A DNA stretch of 64,000 nucleotides from Calliphora vicina (taxonomy: Eukaryota > Arthropoda > Insecta > Diptera > Calliphoridae), in contig NW_027052609.1 of the NCBI RefSeq assembly GCF_958450345.1, positions 1 through 64,000 on the forward strand, given 5' to 3'. Of the stretch, positions 15,735 to 25,988 are shown in pieces (within the stretch, counting starts at the first letter, position 1; each line of letters opens with the position of its first letter). Made by a program: the position numbers and the translations under genes. Below the pieces are notes generated by a model, which saw only the letters and a program-made list of their open reading frames with translations, had not been told where the DNA came from and made no database searches.

Positions 15735-16043
15735 ATGTAACGACACGTTTTTCCGCTGGTTGCCGGGGTAGTCTCAGCGGAGTCCAGGGTCGTATTGTTG
15801 TCTTGATTGAAGAGAAACCACAAAGTTCTCCTATGTCGTCTCAGTAAAGAGAATAAAAGACGTAGTTCTCTTAAACGTTATAATACGTATCACTTTATTT
15901 TAATTTTACAAATAACACAAAAACTCAATCTAGAGTAACGCCAACTGTCTGAGTGGAGCCACGGGAAGCAAGGTAGCAACTAGTCAGTCGTGCTGAGATA
16001 AAATCTGCTGGCGACGACGCTGTTGGGCTAAAGTAACAAGCGA

Positions 16044-16478
16044 CTATTGGGACTTGCCTACACCACGTCGCTAACGTCGTAGGTGTCGGACAAGAGTGTC
16101 ACAAGATAGAGGTATAACCTCTGGATGTACCACTGGTTTCCCACTAGTGCCTCTTAGAATAGCCAATTAGTTGTACCCTGGTGAGCTAGATCAATAAGCT
16201 ACTATTGGGACTTGCCTACACCACGTCGCTAACGTCGTAGGTGTCGGACAAGAGTGTTACAAAGTAGAGGTATAACCTCTGGATGTACCACTGGTTTCCC
16301 ACTAGTGCCTATTAGAATAGCCAATTAGTCTTAAAATGCCTCTATTGGGACTTGTTTACACCACGTCGCTAACGTCGTAAGTGTCGGACAAGAGTGTTAC
16401 AAGGTAGAGGTATAACCTCTGGATGTACCACTGGTTTCCCACTAGTTGCCTTTTAAAGCTAACCAATTAGTTAGTACT
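16044..16478 (-). repeat. Three tandem units of about 140-158 bp inside Gypsy-1 LTR
   Basis: Units begin at 16044, 16202 and 16342, each starting CTATTGGGACTTG on the plus strand and containing ACACCACGTCGCTAACGTCG, then a conserved block around ATAACCTCTGGATGTACC. The same triplet occurs in the left LTR (10417-10853). They lie in the transcribed leader rather than in U3, if the TATA box is used. Function is unknown. Confidence 0.85.
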
Positions 16479-16555
16479 ACTCGTCGCTAACGTCGAGTGG
16501 TTCTTACCGCTTGGCCTCCTGCTGGCAGACTGACTTCAATTTCACAGTGTGCCTT

Positions 16556-16563
16556 CTTTTATA
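16556..16563 (-). promoter_or_regulatory. TATA box of Gypsy-1 5' LTR
   Basis: TATAAAAG on the minus strand, about 280 bp from the start of U3, the expected place for the promoter of an LTR element. The duplicate copy in the 3' LTR is at 10929-10936. Gypsy-2 has the same octamer at the corresponding place. Confidence 0.65.
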
Positions 16564-16843
16564 CCCGTGTCGGACAACTAAGTGACTACAACCATCGTTG
16601 GTAACGATCGTACTATGGTACTTTTATTACATTCTGCATGGTTGTATTTTGGGGTAGAGATATTAAATTGACTCTCTTATTTACCAACAGATGGCGTACT
16701 CATATAAATGAAACCGTTAAATTTAAATACATAAAACAAATAAAATAATCAGATTAAAACTAAACATAAAATAAAATATATATAAAATAATAAAATTAAT
16801 ATTTAATGGTGGCAAAAACAAGTTTACGACTTTTGTCGTTACA

Positions 16844-17515
16844 ATACATACATACATACATACATACATACATACATACATACATACATACATACATACA
16901 TACATACATACATACATACATACATACATACATACATACATACATACATACATACATACATACATACATACATACATACATACATACATACATACATACA
17001 TACATACATACATACATACATACATACATACATACATACATACATACATACATACATACATACATACATACATACATACATACATACATACATACATACA
17101 TACATACATACATACATACATACATACATACATACATACATACATACATACATACATACATACATACATACATACATACATACATACATACATACATACA
17201 TACATACATACATACATACATACACACATACATACATACATACATACATACATACATACATACATACATACATACATACATACATACATACATACATACA
17301 TACATACATACATACATACATACATACATACATACATACATACATACATACATACATACATACATACATACATACATACATACATACATACATACATACA
17401 TACATACATACATACATACATACATACATACATACATACATACATACATACATACATACATACATACATACATACATACATACATACATACATACATACA
17501 TACATACATACATAC
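16844..17515. repeat. (TACA)n microsatellite, continuation of left array
   Basis: About 168 units of TACA between the Gypsy-1 5' LTR and the broken BEL element. One T-to-C change is seen at 17225. The phase matches the 1-10108 array, so the two were one array before Gypsy-1 inserted. On its right it ends sharply in BEL pol sequence. Confidence 0.97.
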
Positions 17516-19613
17516 GTGTAATTTTATGTGACTTTGGTAAAATAATGGGTCGACATAATTCGACAGATTTAAATACGGCGTTTTGTATGCGACCACTTGC
17601 TCGTATTATACCTTCTTGGTCCATATAGGGATTGAGCGACAACAGCTCACTAGACTTTGAAATTGTACCTTGTTGTTTAAGAATGGCGTACTCAGTTGAA
17701 TATGCTGTTTTTTGAGCATATCGGCAAAGAAATAATTCAGCATTTTTCTCTTCAGCGGCAGAAAGTTCACCTTTGAGCAGTTCCTCGTGTTGTATTTTTC
17801 GCAAAATATTTGCCATGTAGCGTAGAACCCAACTTATGGTGCGCTTGAGCCTACTGTAATTTGAAAATCGATTAATAATATTTTCAATACTACTCACTTG
17901 TGTGACCAGGAAAAGTTTCCGTTTGGCTCTCAACTCTTCTGAACAAGAGTCAGTAATCTTATTCATTTTGGCCTCGTCTGGCCATTCATATTTGGGTTGT
18001 AGCAAAAAAGATGGACCAGTTATCCATCTACCTTTAGGGTCATATAACGGAGGAAATTTTGCTCTTGTACCATCATCAGCCGGATTTAGCTCTCCAGGGC
18101 ACCAATGCCATTCTGCAATGTTGGTGTTTTCGATAATCTCCGCTACCCGATTCGCCACATATTGTTTATATTTTGTATGATCACCTCGAATCCATCTTAT
18201 AGTTGTTGTAGAGTCGCTCCAAAAGAAAAAAATGTTGACTCGATCATCGTGGTACTTGACGATGTTGTCCTTTAAACGCACTGCCATTGTTGCGGCTTGT
18301 AGTTCGAGCTTCGGGATCGTATGATAACGTGTGGGGGCACAACTAGTTTTTGCACAAACAAAAGATAAGTAGACTTTTCCTTCAATCTCTGCTCTCCAAT
18401 ACGCTATCACCGATAAGGCTTCCTCACTTGCATCGGCAAATAAATGCAATTGTACTGCTGCTGTCATAAACGTACTCATATAGCAGCGAGGCATTTGAAA
18501 TTGTTTTACTTTGGGTAATTCTTGCAACCACATTTTCCACCGTTCGTAGATATTTTCTGGTAGCTCTTGATCCCATTTTAATCCCAATTTCCATGTTGAC
18601 TGCAGTAGTAATTTTGCTGAGATCATAAAGTTTCCCAAAAATCCAAATGGGTCAAATACAGACATGGTAAGGCTTAGCAATTCACGTTTTGTGGGAACTC
18701 TTTCCATATTTAAAATGCATTGTGGAACACGATGAAGCTTTAAACTGAAGGTAAAAATATCTTGTTTTGTGACCCAATTCATACCAAGAACACGATCGAC
18801 GTCGCCTTCCAGTTTAACTGACTTTTCACAGCTGACAGAGTTTCCACATTACTCATTTACGTAATCAGAGTTGGATAAAATATTTCTCAAATTAAATCCT
18901 GCATTTTTGTGTATTTCGATAACTTCTTTTACGACTTTTGCCGCTTCTTCTTCCGTATCAAAACAATCGACGTAATCGTCAACATAATGACGTTCTACAA
19001 TGCCTTTAACGGCTCTGGGGTAATCCACCTCAAAATTTTTTGCGTTGGTATTTTTAACGTATTGTGCTATTGTGGGTGAACAGCTAGCACCAAATATTAA
19101 TCTTTGCATTACAAATACCTCGACTGGCTTACTAGAGTCACCATTTCTCCAAAGAAATTTAAGACAGGCTTGGTCCTCTTCAGTTACAGAAATTTGGTGA
19201 AACATCTCGGCGATGTCGCCACACACAGCGAATGGAGCTTGGCGAAATTTAAATAAAATCGAAATGAGCGGTTGGTTGAGATCCGGGCCGGCAATTAAGG
19301 CTTTATTGAGTGACACATTTCCTATTTCAGCGGCAGCGTCAAATACAAGACGTAATCCTTTTTTATTAGGGTTATGCACAGCAAAGTGCGGCAAATAAAA
19401 CGATTTTAATGATATGCTATCTTTTTCTTTTGAACTCAATCGGCGGGCATATCCTTTGGCAATATAGGTATCAATTTTCTCTTTATACTGTTGGGCATAT
19501 TCAGTGTCACGTTGCATTTTTCTTTCTACGCTCTGAAGGCGCCTGTAAGCCATATCAAAACTGTCGGGAAAAATTTTCTTTCCACAGAAGTGGGGTAACA
19601 AAACGATCACCAA
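17516..19613 (-). pseudogene. BEL/Pao pol: reverse transcriptase and RNase H, integrase missing
   Basis: Two stretches in one frame separated by a stop at 18849-18851. The first (18849-19613) has the BEL RT motifs GDIAEMFHQI and RHYVDDYVD. The second (from 18782) has the RT connection (SVFDPFGFLG), RNase H (LHLFADAS, IPKLELQAA, FFWSDSTTT) and the segment before integrase (NPADDGTRA, IILPKSHKIT). Coding sense ends after 423 residues of the second stretch; the frame then stays open through the microsatellite as a Met-Tyr-Val-Cys cycle. The integrase zinc finger and core are absent, so this copy cannot integrate by itself. Confidence 0.9.
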
Positions 19614-22137
19614 CCTTTACTGTTGATCTATTCAAAATATCTATGGCTATAGTGTCTTCCTTTGACATAATAATTTTAGTATTTGGTTTGATTCCAAATG
19701 TCTCCATTCCAAAATATGACGTTAGCAGTTTCTCCAAATTACCGCTTTCTTCTACTGTTCTCACATGAAAGGCATGACGTAGCTGGATGCTGTCGTAACT
19801 ATAGGGGCCGTATACCAACCAGCCCAAGCGAGTTTTTACTGCGATGGGGCCCTTACTAATGGACGTCTGTGGTACTTCTATGGGTACTGTGAGGAAAGCA
19901 TGTGCCAAACTTATTATAATTTTAGGCTGAATGTTTTTATATTCTACAATCGGCAAATTATTGATATGTGTATTTTTATACTCACTACGGCAGAAACTTT
20001 GATGAGGCAGGGTTATATTTGTAGAAGTAAATACCTTTGAAATATGAAATTTTTCAGCATTCTCATGTACTCCACTAATGGCTAGATCAATAATTTCAGT
20101 TGGCTCACAAATAGTGTGGTGAATAAACCATTGGACTTCTAATTGATCCTTTTTACCTGATATTCCAAGTTCGTGGGCAATTTTGGCGTCAATCATTGTT
20201 GTGTTGGATCCATCATCGATAAAGGCATAGGTTGAAATTTCTGTTAAGTGTCCATACAATTTTACAGGAATAATTTGAAATAGTACACTTTCTCTCATAT
20301 GGCGGCCTTCATTTAAATGACAATTTCTTCCGGCTGTATTGCTTTCGACTAAGCTAGGCTTTGATGTAACAACATTATTTGAAGATGGATTTTGGGCAAC
20401 CACTTCAATACTTGAGTCATGTAAAAGGCGATGATGGACTCTATTACAACCATTAATACCACACTTCTTTTTGGCATAACATGAAGCTGCTCTGTGGCCC
20501 TTCTTTAAACACGAAAAACATATTTTCATATCTTTTACTTTTTTCCAACGGACATCACATGGCAATTTTAGAAATGATTCACATTGATCCACTGAAGCAC
20601 ACTGATTTTCACATACACCACAGGTTTTTAAAGAAACACTTACGTTTACACGCCTACGTCCTCCAGATGTTGTAGTCAACTGTTGTTGTTTTCTGACAGT
20701 ATTCGAACATACACTCATATTTGACATTGAATCAGTAACAGTACTGGCGATTTTTCGAAGTGCATTTAGCCACTGACTAAACTTTACGATTGTAGGGGCA
20801 TCACCAAGACTTAGGCATGCTTCGGCCCATTGCATTTGGCGGCATATTGGCATTTTCACAACTAGTTCATTTAGAAGCATTGGATTTGATAAATGGTGTG
20901 CACCTTTGGCATTTTGAAGAAACGTCGACATGTTAGTAATTTTATTCGCAAAAACAATTAGCCCTTCTAGATCACCTTCTGCAACAGGTAAAATTGTGCG
21001 AACTTTCTCGATCTGACTTTTTATAAGTTGCTCCGGTCTCCCGTAATTCTGCTCTAAAGTTTCTAAAATGGCAGCGACGTTGGCAGAATTTGTAAGCAGA
21101 GCCTCTACTGTGTCTTTTGCACGGCCACTTAAAGCATCTCGAATTCGCATAATATTGTGCAAATTGGAATATTGAAATTCTCTGGTTGTGCTCTGGTATG
21201 CTTCAATAAATGTTTGCCATTCCTCCGGCTGACCTGAAAAATGGGGAAGAGGGTAAATTTTCTTATTTTGCAAACCTGACTGACTAACTGAAGGCATTTG
21301 TGCGGCGGCAGAATATTGCGTGACGGCAGGTACATTGGCAAAAGGTTGCGATGAGGCAGAATCATCAGACAGCGTAGAACTATGTGTATCGGCAGAGATT
21401 GATGGTGGCGGCAGAAATTGTGTCCCGGCGGACGTATGAGCAGCGGCAGAGATTGCTGGCGGCAAAAATTGTGTCCCGGCGGACGTATGAGCTGCGGCAG
21501 AGATTGCTGGCGTTGGCGGCAGAAATTGTGTCCCGGCGGACGCATTAGTAGCGGCAGAGATTGCTGGCGTTGGCGGCAAAAATTGTGTCCCGGCAGACGT
21601 ATGAGTAGCGGCAGAGATTGCTGGCGTTGGCGGCAGAAATTGTGTCCCGGCGGACGTATTAGTAGCGGCAGAGATTGCTGGCGTTGGCGGCAGAAATTGT
21701 GTCCCGGCGGACGTATTAGTAGCGGCAGAGATGGCTGGCGTTGGCGGCAAAAATTGTGTCCCGTCGGACGTTGATGTAGTTGGCTGACGTCTTAATTCGT
21801 TCCTTATTTTTTGTATATTACTTTGCACACGATCATTGTTTGATATCATCAAAGCTTGCATGGCCTGTAGTTGCCTGTTAAATTCATTACGCATCTCATC
21901 CATTTTCTTACCGAATTCACGTGACAAAGCATTCATATCTGTATTGGAACTCTGTTGTGGCTCAGCTGAAGTTCCTGGCGAATCTTCTTCAGTTTGCCCT
22001 GCAGTTTGTTTTTGTGCCGGCGGCGGTGGCGTGCGATCAACTCCTCCCATGTCTACATCAAACGATCCGAACTTGGCTGGCGGAACTCCTTTATTTCTTC
22101 GTTCGCTAATTCTTCTTGGAGTTGTATTATCGGTCAT
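19555..22137 (-). pseudogene. BEL/Pao Gag and protease
   Basis: 860 open codons from the ATG at 22137. Seen: Pro-rich N-terminus, short charged helix (about 68-115), seven repeats of a 17-19 residue unit GTQFLPPTPAISAAT (about 121-250), the BEL Gag domain DUF1759 (about 295-460; YPLPHFSGQPEEW), zinc knuckle CFSCLKKGHRAASC (540-553) with a second Cys/His cluster just after, and the aspartic protease with AFIDDGSNTTMID (active site DDGS about 641-644). In intact BEL elements gag and pol are one frame; here the frame breaks after about residue 845 and pol continues in another frame. Confidence 0.9.
21388..21777 (-). repeat. 57-bp coding minisatellite in BEL gag
   Basis: Seven head-to-tail units, most of 57 bp (19 codons), encode the Pro/Ala/Ser-rich repeats of the BEL Gag N-terminal region. 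The sixth unit lacks two codons and the last is diverged. Repeats stay in frame, so copy number can vary without disrupting Gag. Confidence 0.9.
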
Positions 22138-22959
22138 TTATTTGGCTGTAGTAATGACCTTCTCTAATGGCTGTCTACACCAAGTATAGAATAAAAATTT
22201 GTGGCTGACTGCCACAATACCAGATCCTGTGCCGTAAGCCAGAATAAACTAATCGCAAATAAAACACAAAACTTGTCTACTTGTATGATGTATTTATTTG
22301 ACAAATGTAATGTGTGTGATGATGCGATGATGTGTGTTTATTCTCTAAAGTTAACATTAAATTATACAATTATTACAAATTAAATTACAGTGGTAATCTT
22401 ACTTACATAGTTTTTGCTTGATGTCTTGGCACAGAATGACTTGTTCATAAATTAAAATGTTTTAAAGTTTGTCATGCACAAAAAGACTGACAAAAACAAA
22501 GAACCGTTACATTTTTTTGCTTTTTGTTATACATAAAAAATACACACGTAAACCAAAATAATACTGACACTATTGCGAGTATATACAAATATAAAAAATA
22601 CTAATGCAAATTGTTTCACTCAATACTGGGTTGCCATCTCCCCGACAGTGTACTAGTCCCTACAACAAATTCAACTACACAAAAATAAAAGGCATCTTGT
22701 ATTTGTTAAAAACCCCAACTGTTAAATAATTAAGGAATAGACAAATAACATATACTCGTACAACTAAAAAATGTGTATCACGTCAAACTTTTACACACAT
22801 GTTTAACATTTTGCATTATTTTTTACTTTTTTTATCTCTTGTCCCTTTCCAATGTTATCAAACATAAACACAAATTTTGACAGTTTGGGATGTAAACAAC
22901 AGATGATAAACAGGGGTTACGACTATACCTTATTAAATATATCTTGGACATACATATCC
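22138..22959. other. Leader side of BEL element and AT-rich sequence, no gene
   Basis: Should contain the BEL primer-binding site and 5' LTR. I could not fix either: several CCA trinucleotides could end a primer site and no second LTR is in the window to compare. The block at 22635-22667 (ending CTAGTCCCTACAACA) might be the outer LTR edge. No supported open frame. Confidence 0.3.
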
Positions 22960-22960
22960 A

Positions 22961-23433
22961 AGGTCTGTTAATAAGAGCTATGTTCAATAACTAAAAGTTG
23001 TTACTAGTTAGTAACAATTGTTACTGGAAAAGTGTTCATTAACTGAAAAACTTGCAAGTAGAGAAAAAATCAAGAGGGTATAAATTTTAGAGAGTGTTCT
23101 CTCGTTGCAAACTATTACAAGTTCTATTTTGAACTCGTAATAGTTAGCAGCTTATATTTTATATGTTTTGTGTTATTGTTTATTTATTTAAAATTTTATT
23201 TTTGTGGTGAAAAATGTCAAAACAATAGAATTTTCAATAAAATTAAAGAAAATGTGAGTATTTATACATTTTAAAAGGAATAAAATAAGAAAATTGTGTG
23301 TATAAAACAATTGTTACTGGAAAAGCGTTCATTTACTTTTTACTATTTTTGAGAAATTAAGAGAGTAATTTTGTAAATTTTGATTTTATTCTCTCGTTGC
23401 AAGTATTTATTGGGAAAGTAAATGAACAGACCT
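22961..23433. mobile_element. Putative MITE with AGGTCTGTT ends
   Basis: Left end AGGTCTGTTAATAAG and right end (complement) AGGTCTGTTCATTTAC form an inverted pair. Inside, the motif TTGTTACTGGAAAAG occurs at about 23020 and again at about 23310, and TTGCAA-flanked blocks are inverted. About 470 bp, no coding. AAGGTCTGT also occurs as a direct repeat at 22960-22968 and 23434-23442, so the true edges and target duplication are ambiguous. Confidence 0.45.
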
Positions 23434-23760
23434 AAGGTCTGTGCAACTCTACAACAATATAAAAACAAGAAAAACAATCATTATGTTGTGTAAGACTCCA
23501 CTGAACTTGTAAAAAACAGCTGATTACAATACCAAGCAAAACGTTTAAGTCATTACATTCTCTTATTAATAAATAAGAAGAACTTTCGTTTTTCTCAAAA
23601 TACTTGTTTTTATGCCCAGTTTATTAAATACGTATTTAGTTTATTTTTACTTAAAATTAACGCTGCGTTTACACATGCAAGTAGATTGATGACAGTTGAT
23701 GATAATATGTATTATTATCGAAAATGTCGAAAATACATCGAAATGTCTGCAAGTTGCTTG

Positions 23761-24274
23761 AGCGTTTACACATGCAAGTAAAAGTTCAGTTTCTAAATGT
23801 TGACGAAGGAGAATGATGTCTTCAAAATGCCACAAATATAAGAATATTACAGCTAATTTGATAAATAATTTATATATCAGCATTTGTTATTTTTAAGTCC
23901 ATTTGGGGCTTGAAACCAAATTTTATTATTTTTATTCATATGATATTCAAATACAAAAATTTCTGGGGAAAATGTTAGGTTAACAATTTTTATAGATATT
24001 ATTTTTACGAAAACGATAAGCATTAGTGGCCATTTGTACTATTTTCTTTTACAAAAATACATAAAATAAGTTAAAAATATAATATTCTGGTAAATTTTTT
24101 AAAAACTATTTATTGGCAACTCTATTTGTCTTCACTTGTATGAAAGTGTCAAAAATCACTGTCCACCTAAATTCAGTAGGCAGTGAGCTGCAAGTGGCTG
24201 CATGTGTGATTGTGTTAGTGCAAAAGTGTGCATGTATTGTGTTTTTCGAACTGTTACTTGCATGTGTAAACGCT
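23761..24274. mobile_element. MITE with 27-bp terminal inverted repeats
   Basis: 23761-23787 and 24248-24274 are inverted copies matching at 26 of 27 positions, starting AGCGTTTACACATGCAAGT. The 514-bp interior has no coding sense. A partial copy of the same end lies just outside (23665-23683) and a related end at about 29511, so it is a repeated family. No clear target duplication. The left end of a Tc1/mariner-like element abuts its right edge. Confidence 0.7.
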
Positions 24275-24275
24275 A

Positions 24276-25693
24276 GGTCCCAGTTGGCCATGTCTTCAAG
24301 ACAACGTCGACGATGCGTACACGACAATGTTAAATCCTAGACAAGTAGGCGACAGCCCATACAAATCGTTGACGACTTTTTCGAACAAAGGGCACTTAAA
24401 TCGTACACGACAATTTGAACGACATTATCATGCACATTGTCGTTGACGATCATATGGGTGACAATGTGGTTCAAGTTGTCATTGACGACTATATACACGA
24501 CTTTTCTCTCATGTCATCGTTGATGATAGTTTAGCGACTTTATTTCCCATATTGTCGTCGACGACAGTATATGTGACAATATTCCCAATTTGTCACCAGA
24601 TTTTTTATTGAAGAAATAGACATTTAATTATTATATTAATGCTAAACATATTTATTAATACAAATACAAAAATGGAAGTAACTAAAATTAAACAGTTTTT
24701 TAATTCACTTTTAAATAACAATTTTAAAAAAAATAATTAGTTCATTTAAAGTTTCTAAACAATTTATAATAATCATATTTTTGAATACTATTTTTTACGT
24801 TTTATTTATTATTTAAGCTCTTTGTTTCGTTTATTGAATTGGCTCTATTATAACCGCAGTGCTTTTATGAATTCATAGTTTATGTTGCCTTCCTCGATTT
24901 CTGTAGCCTTCCATCTATCTAGATGGTCAATTGGTTGAGGGGTTCTACCAATTGATCACACAAGAAACATCTAGGGAATTATGTTTGTTTTTGACCGGTC
25001 TTATTCTTGAACATTACCTCGTCCATCAGCCACATAAAAGTCTTGTCGCGGAAGTTGTTAAAAGTCTGCCATCATTCAACAGGTGTATCTTTTAATAAAA
25101 TTTGTCCTAACTTTTTTCGCACGTTCTTTTGCTTCTAAATTCTTTAAGACATTACGATCTGGAACTTGTTGAACTTTTTACGACTCCAATCCATCATTAG
25201 CTTTGGCTCTTCGCACAAAAGAATCAGAGCATTTAACTTTAAGAGCTGTTTTCCTGATAGAAGTATTCGGTGCTCTTAGAAAGAGTTGTTTGACATCTTT
25301 TGCCTTACCAATATCTTTTAGACCTTTTCTTCTTCCAAATCCAGGGTTCAATGTTCAAGTCTTCCTTATTCTGTTTAATGTCTTTTGAAACAGTATGACG
25401 ATTAACATTCAGATCTTTTGCTATTATTTTCAAAAAAATCCAATATGGAAGACGTGGTGAAGACGTGGATATGGGTTGTTACAGGACAAAATGCATGCAC
25501 TTGTCGTTCACTTTGTCCTCAATATTATTTTATTCAAGACAAGTTCATGAAATTGTCGTTAGCTTATCAATAATGGAGCTTAAAACACGACAACATATGC
25601 GACTTTGTTTTATACTTGTCCTAAATTGCTTTGTATAGGCGACAAATTATAAAATGTCCTGAAGACATCATCGACGAAAATTTCGTCTATACC
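24276..25693 (-). mobile_element. Tc1/mariner-like DNA transposon, decayed
   Basis: A 1.4-kb unit flanked by TA at 24274-24275 and 25694-25695. Both ends carry matching inverted blocks (ATGTCTTCAAGAC near 24288; complement of GTCCTGAAGACAT near 25658) and are crowded with GTCG/CGAC motifs over about 300 bp each. The middle holds a broken transposase on the minus strand. TA target sites and a helix-turn-helix transposase fit the Tc1/mariner superfamily; the exact edges are inferred. Confidence 0.6.
24985..25440 (-). pseudogene. Transposase remnant, Tc1/mariner type
   Basis: Conceptual reading in shifting minus-strand frames gives a helix-turn-helix (IAKDLNVNRHTVSKDIK, about 25430-25376), then KTALKVKCSDSFVRRAKA, VPDRNVLKNLEAKERAKK, and a DDE-region piece FYVADGRGNV. 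These fit the DNA-binding and first catalytic parts of a Tc1/mariner-like transposase. Several frameshifts and stops are present, so it is dead. The remainder toward 24860 is too decayed to follow. Confidence 0.6.
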
Positions 25694-25696
25694 TAG

Positions 25697-25952
25697 GTAC
25701 TCTGTTCAAAATTCCGTGCGAAATGCTGTCAAACTACATATAAAATATTTGGAATGAAATATATGCGAAATAATTTCGCAAAAGCAGTACTCTGTTTTTA
25801 TTGTGGAAAACATGTGAAATACATCTGGCAACCTTATTTTTCTACACGAAATAACATAAGCAGCACTTCTTTCGCACGAAATTAAAACTGTCAAACAGCA
25901 TATAAAATTTTTCGCATGAAAAAAACAATTTTTCGCAAATATGAACAGAGTA
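25697..25952. mobile_element. 256-bp MITE with 12-bp ends GTACTCTGTTCA
   Basis: GTACTCTGTTCA at 25697-25708 and its exact complement at 25941-25952, bordered by TAG on both sides (25694-25696 and 25953-25955), a possible 3-bp target duplication. The interior has two related halves, each with a TGTCAAAC, CATATAAAAT and TTCGCA/TGCGAA series. No coding sense. Confidence 0.65.
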
Positions 25953-25988
25953 CTAGGCTTAAGACTGTCTGGCCAACTGGGGTAAGTT

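Larger units (their letters stand above)
10109..16843 (-). mobile_element. Gypsy-1: intact young Ty3/Gypsy LTR retrotransposon
   Basis: Seen: two 1,108-bp LTRs (10109-11216 and 15736-16843) that I could distinguish at only one base (11031 T against 16658 A), termini TGTAACGACA/TGTCGTTACA that are perfect inverted repeats, a primer-binding site, a polypurine tract and one uninterrupted gag-pol frame on the minus strand. Known: this architecture defines an autonomous Ty3/Gypsy element. Inferred: near-identical LTRs and an open frame mean recent insertion and possible activity. The long LTR and Lys-type primer site recall the Osvaldo/Ulysses group of flies, but I could not test this. The element lies inside the (TACA)n array. 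ATAC flanks both ends, but because the array has period four, a 4-bp target duplication cannot be told from none. Confidence 0.95.
15736..16843 (-). repeat. Gypsy-1 5' LTR
   Basis: 1,108-bp promoter-bearing LTR of the minus-strand element. Reading in transcript direction there is a U3 of about 280 bp, a TATAAAAG box (16563-16556), then about 790 bp of R and U5 which hold three tandem repeat units. The left edge joins a one-base spacer and the primer-binding site. Confidence 0.95.
17516..22137 (-). mobile_element. BEL/Pao LTR retrotransposon, truncated and decayed
   Basis: Minus-strand gag, protease, reverse transcriptase and RNase H of BEL/Pao type, in that order from right to left. The integrase is lost: the frame runs straight into the (TACA)n array at 17515. 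Disruptions seen are one frameshift at about 19555-19613 and one in-frame stop at 18849-18851. No LTR could be identified with confidence on the right. The missing integrase and 3' LTR may lie beyond the array, outside the window. Confidence 0.9.

Noticed and set aside
16044..16478. Evenly spaced LTR repeats as a CRISPR-like array
   Set aside because: Only three units of about 140-158 bp in a retrotransposon LTR in a eukaryote; no short repeat-spacer pattern.
21418..21774. Plus-strand frame with CPGGRMSSGRDCW repeats
   Set aside because: Antisense shadow of the BEL gag minisatellite.
22185..22667. BEL 5' LTR
   Set aside because: A plausible outer edge exists, but without a second LTR or a recognisable primer site I could not support boundaries.
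24113..24340. 75-codon frame overlapping the end of a MITE
   Set aside because: Overlaps inverted-repeat DNA and the Tc1/mariner-like end; no homology or conservation.
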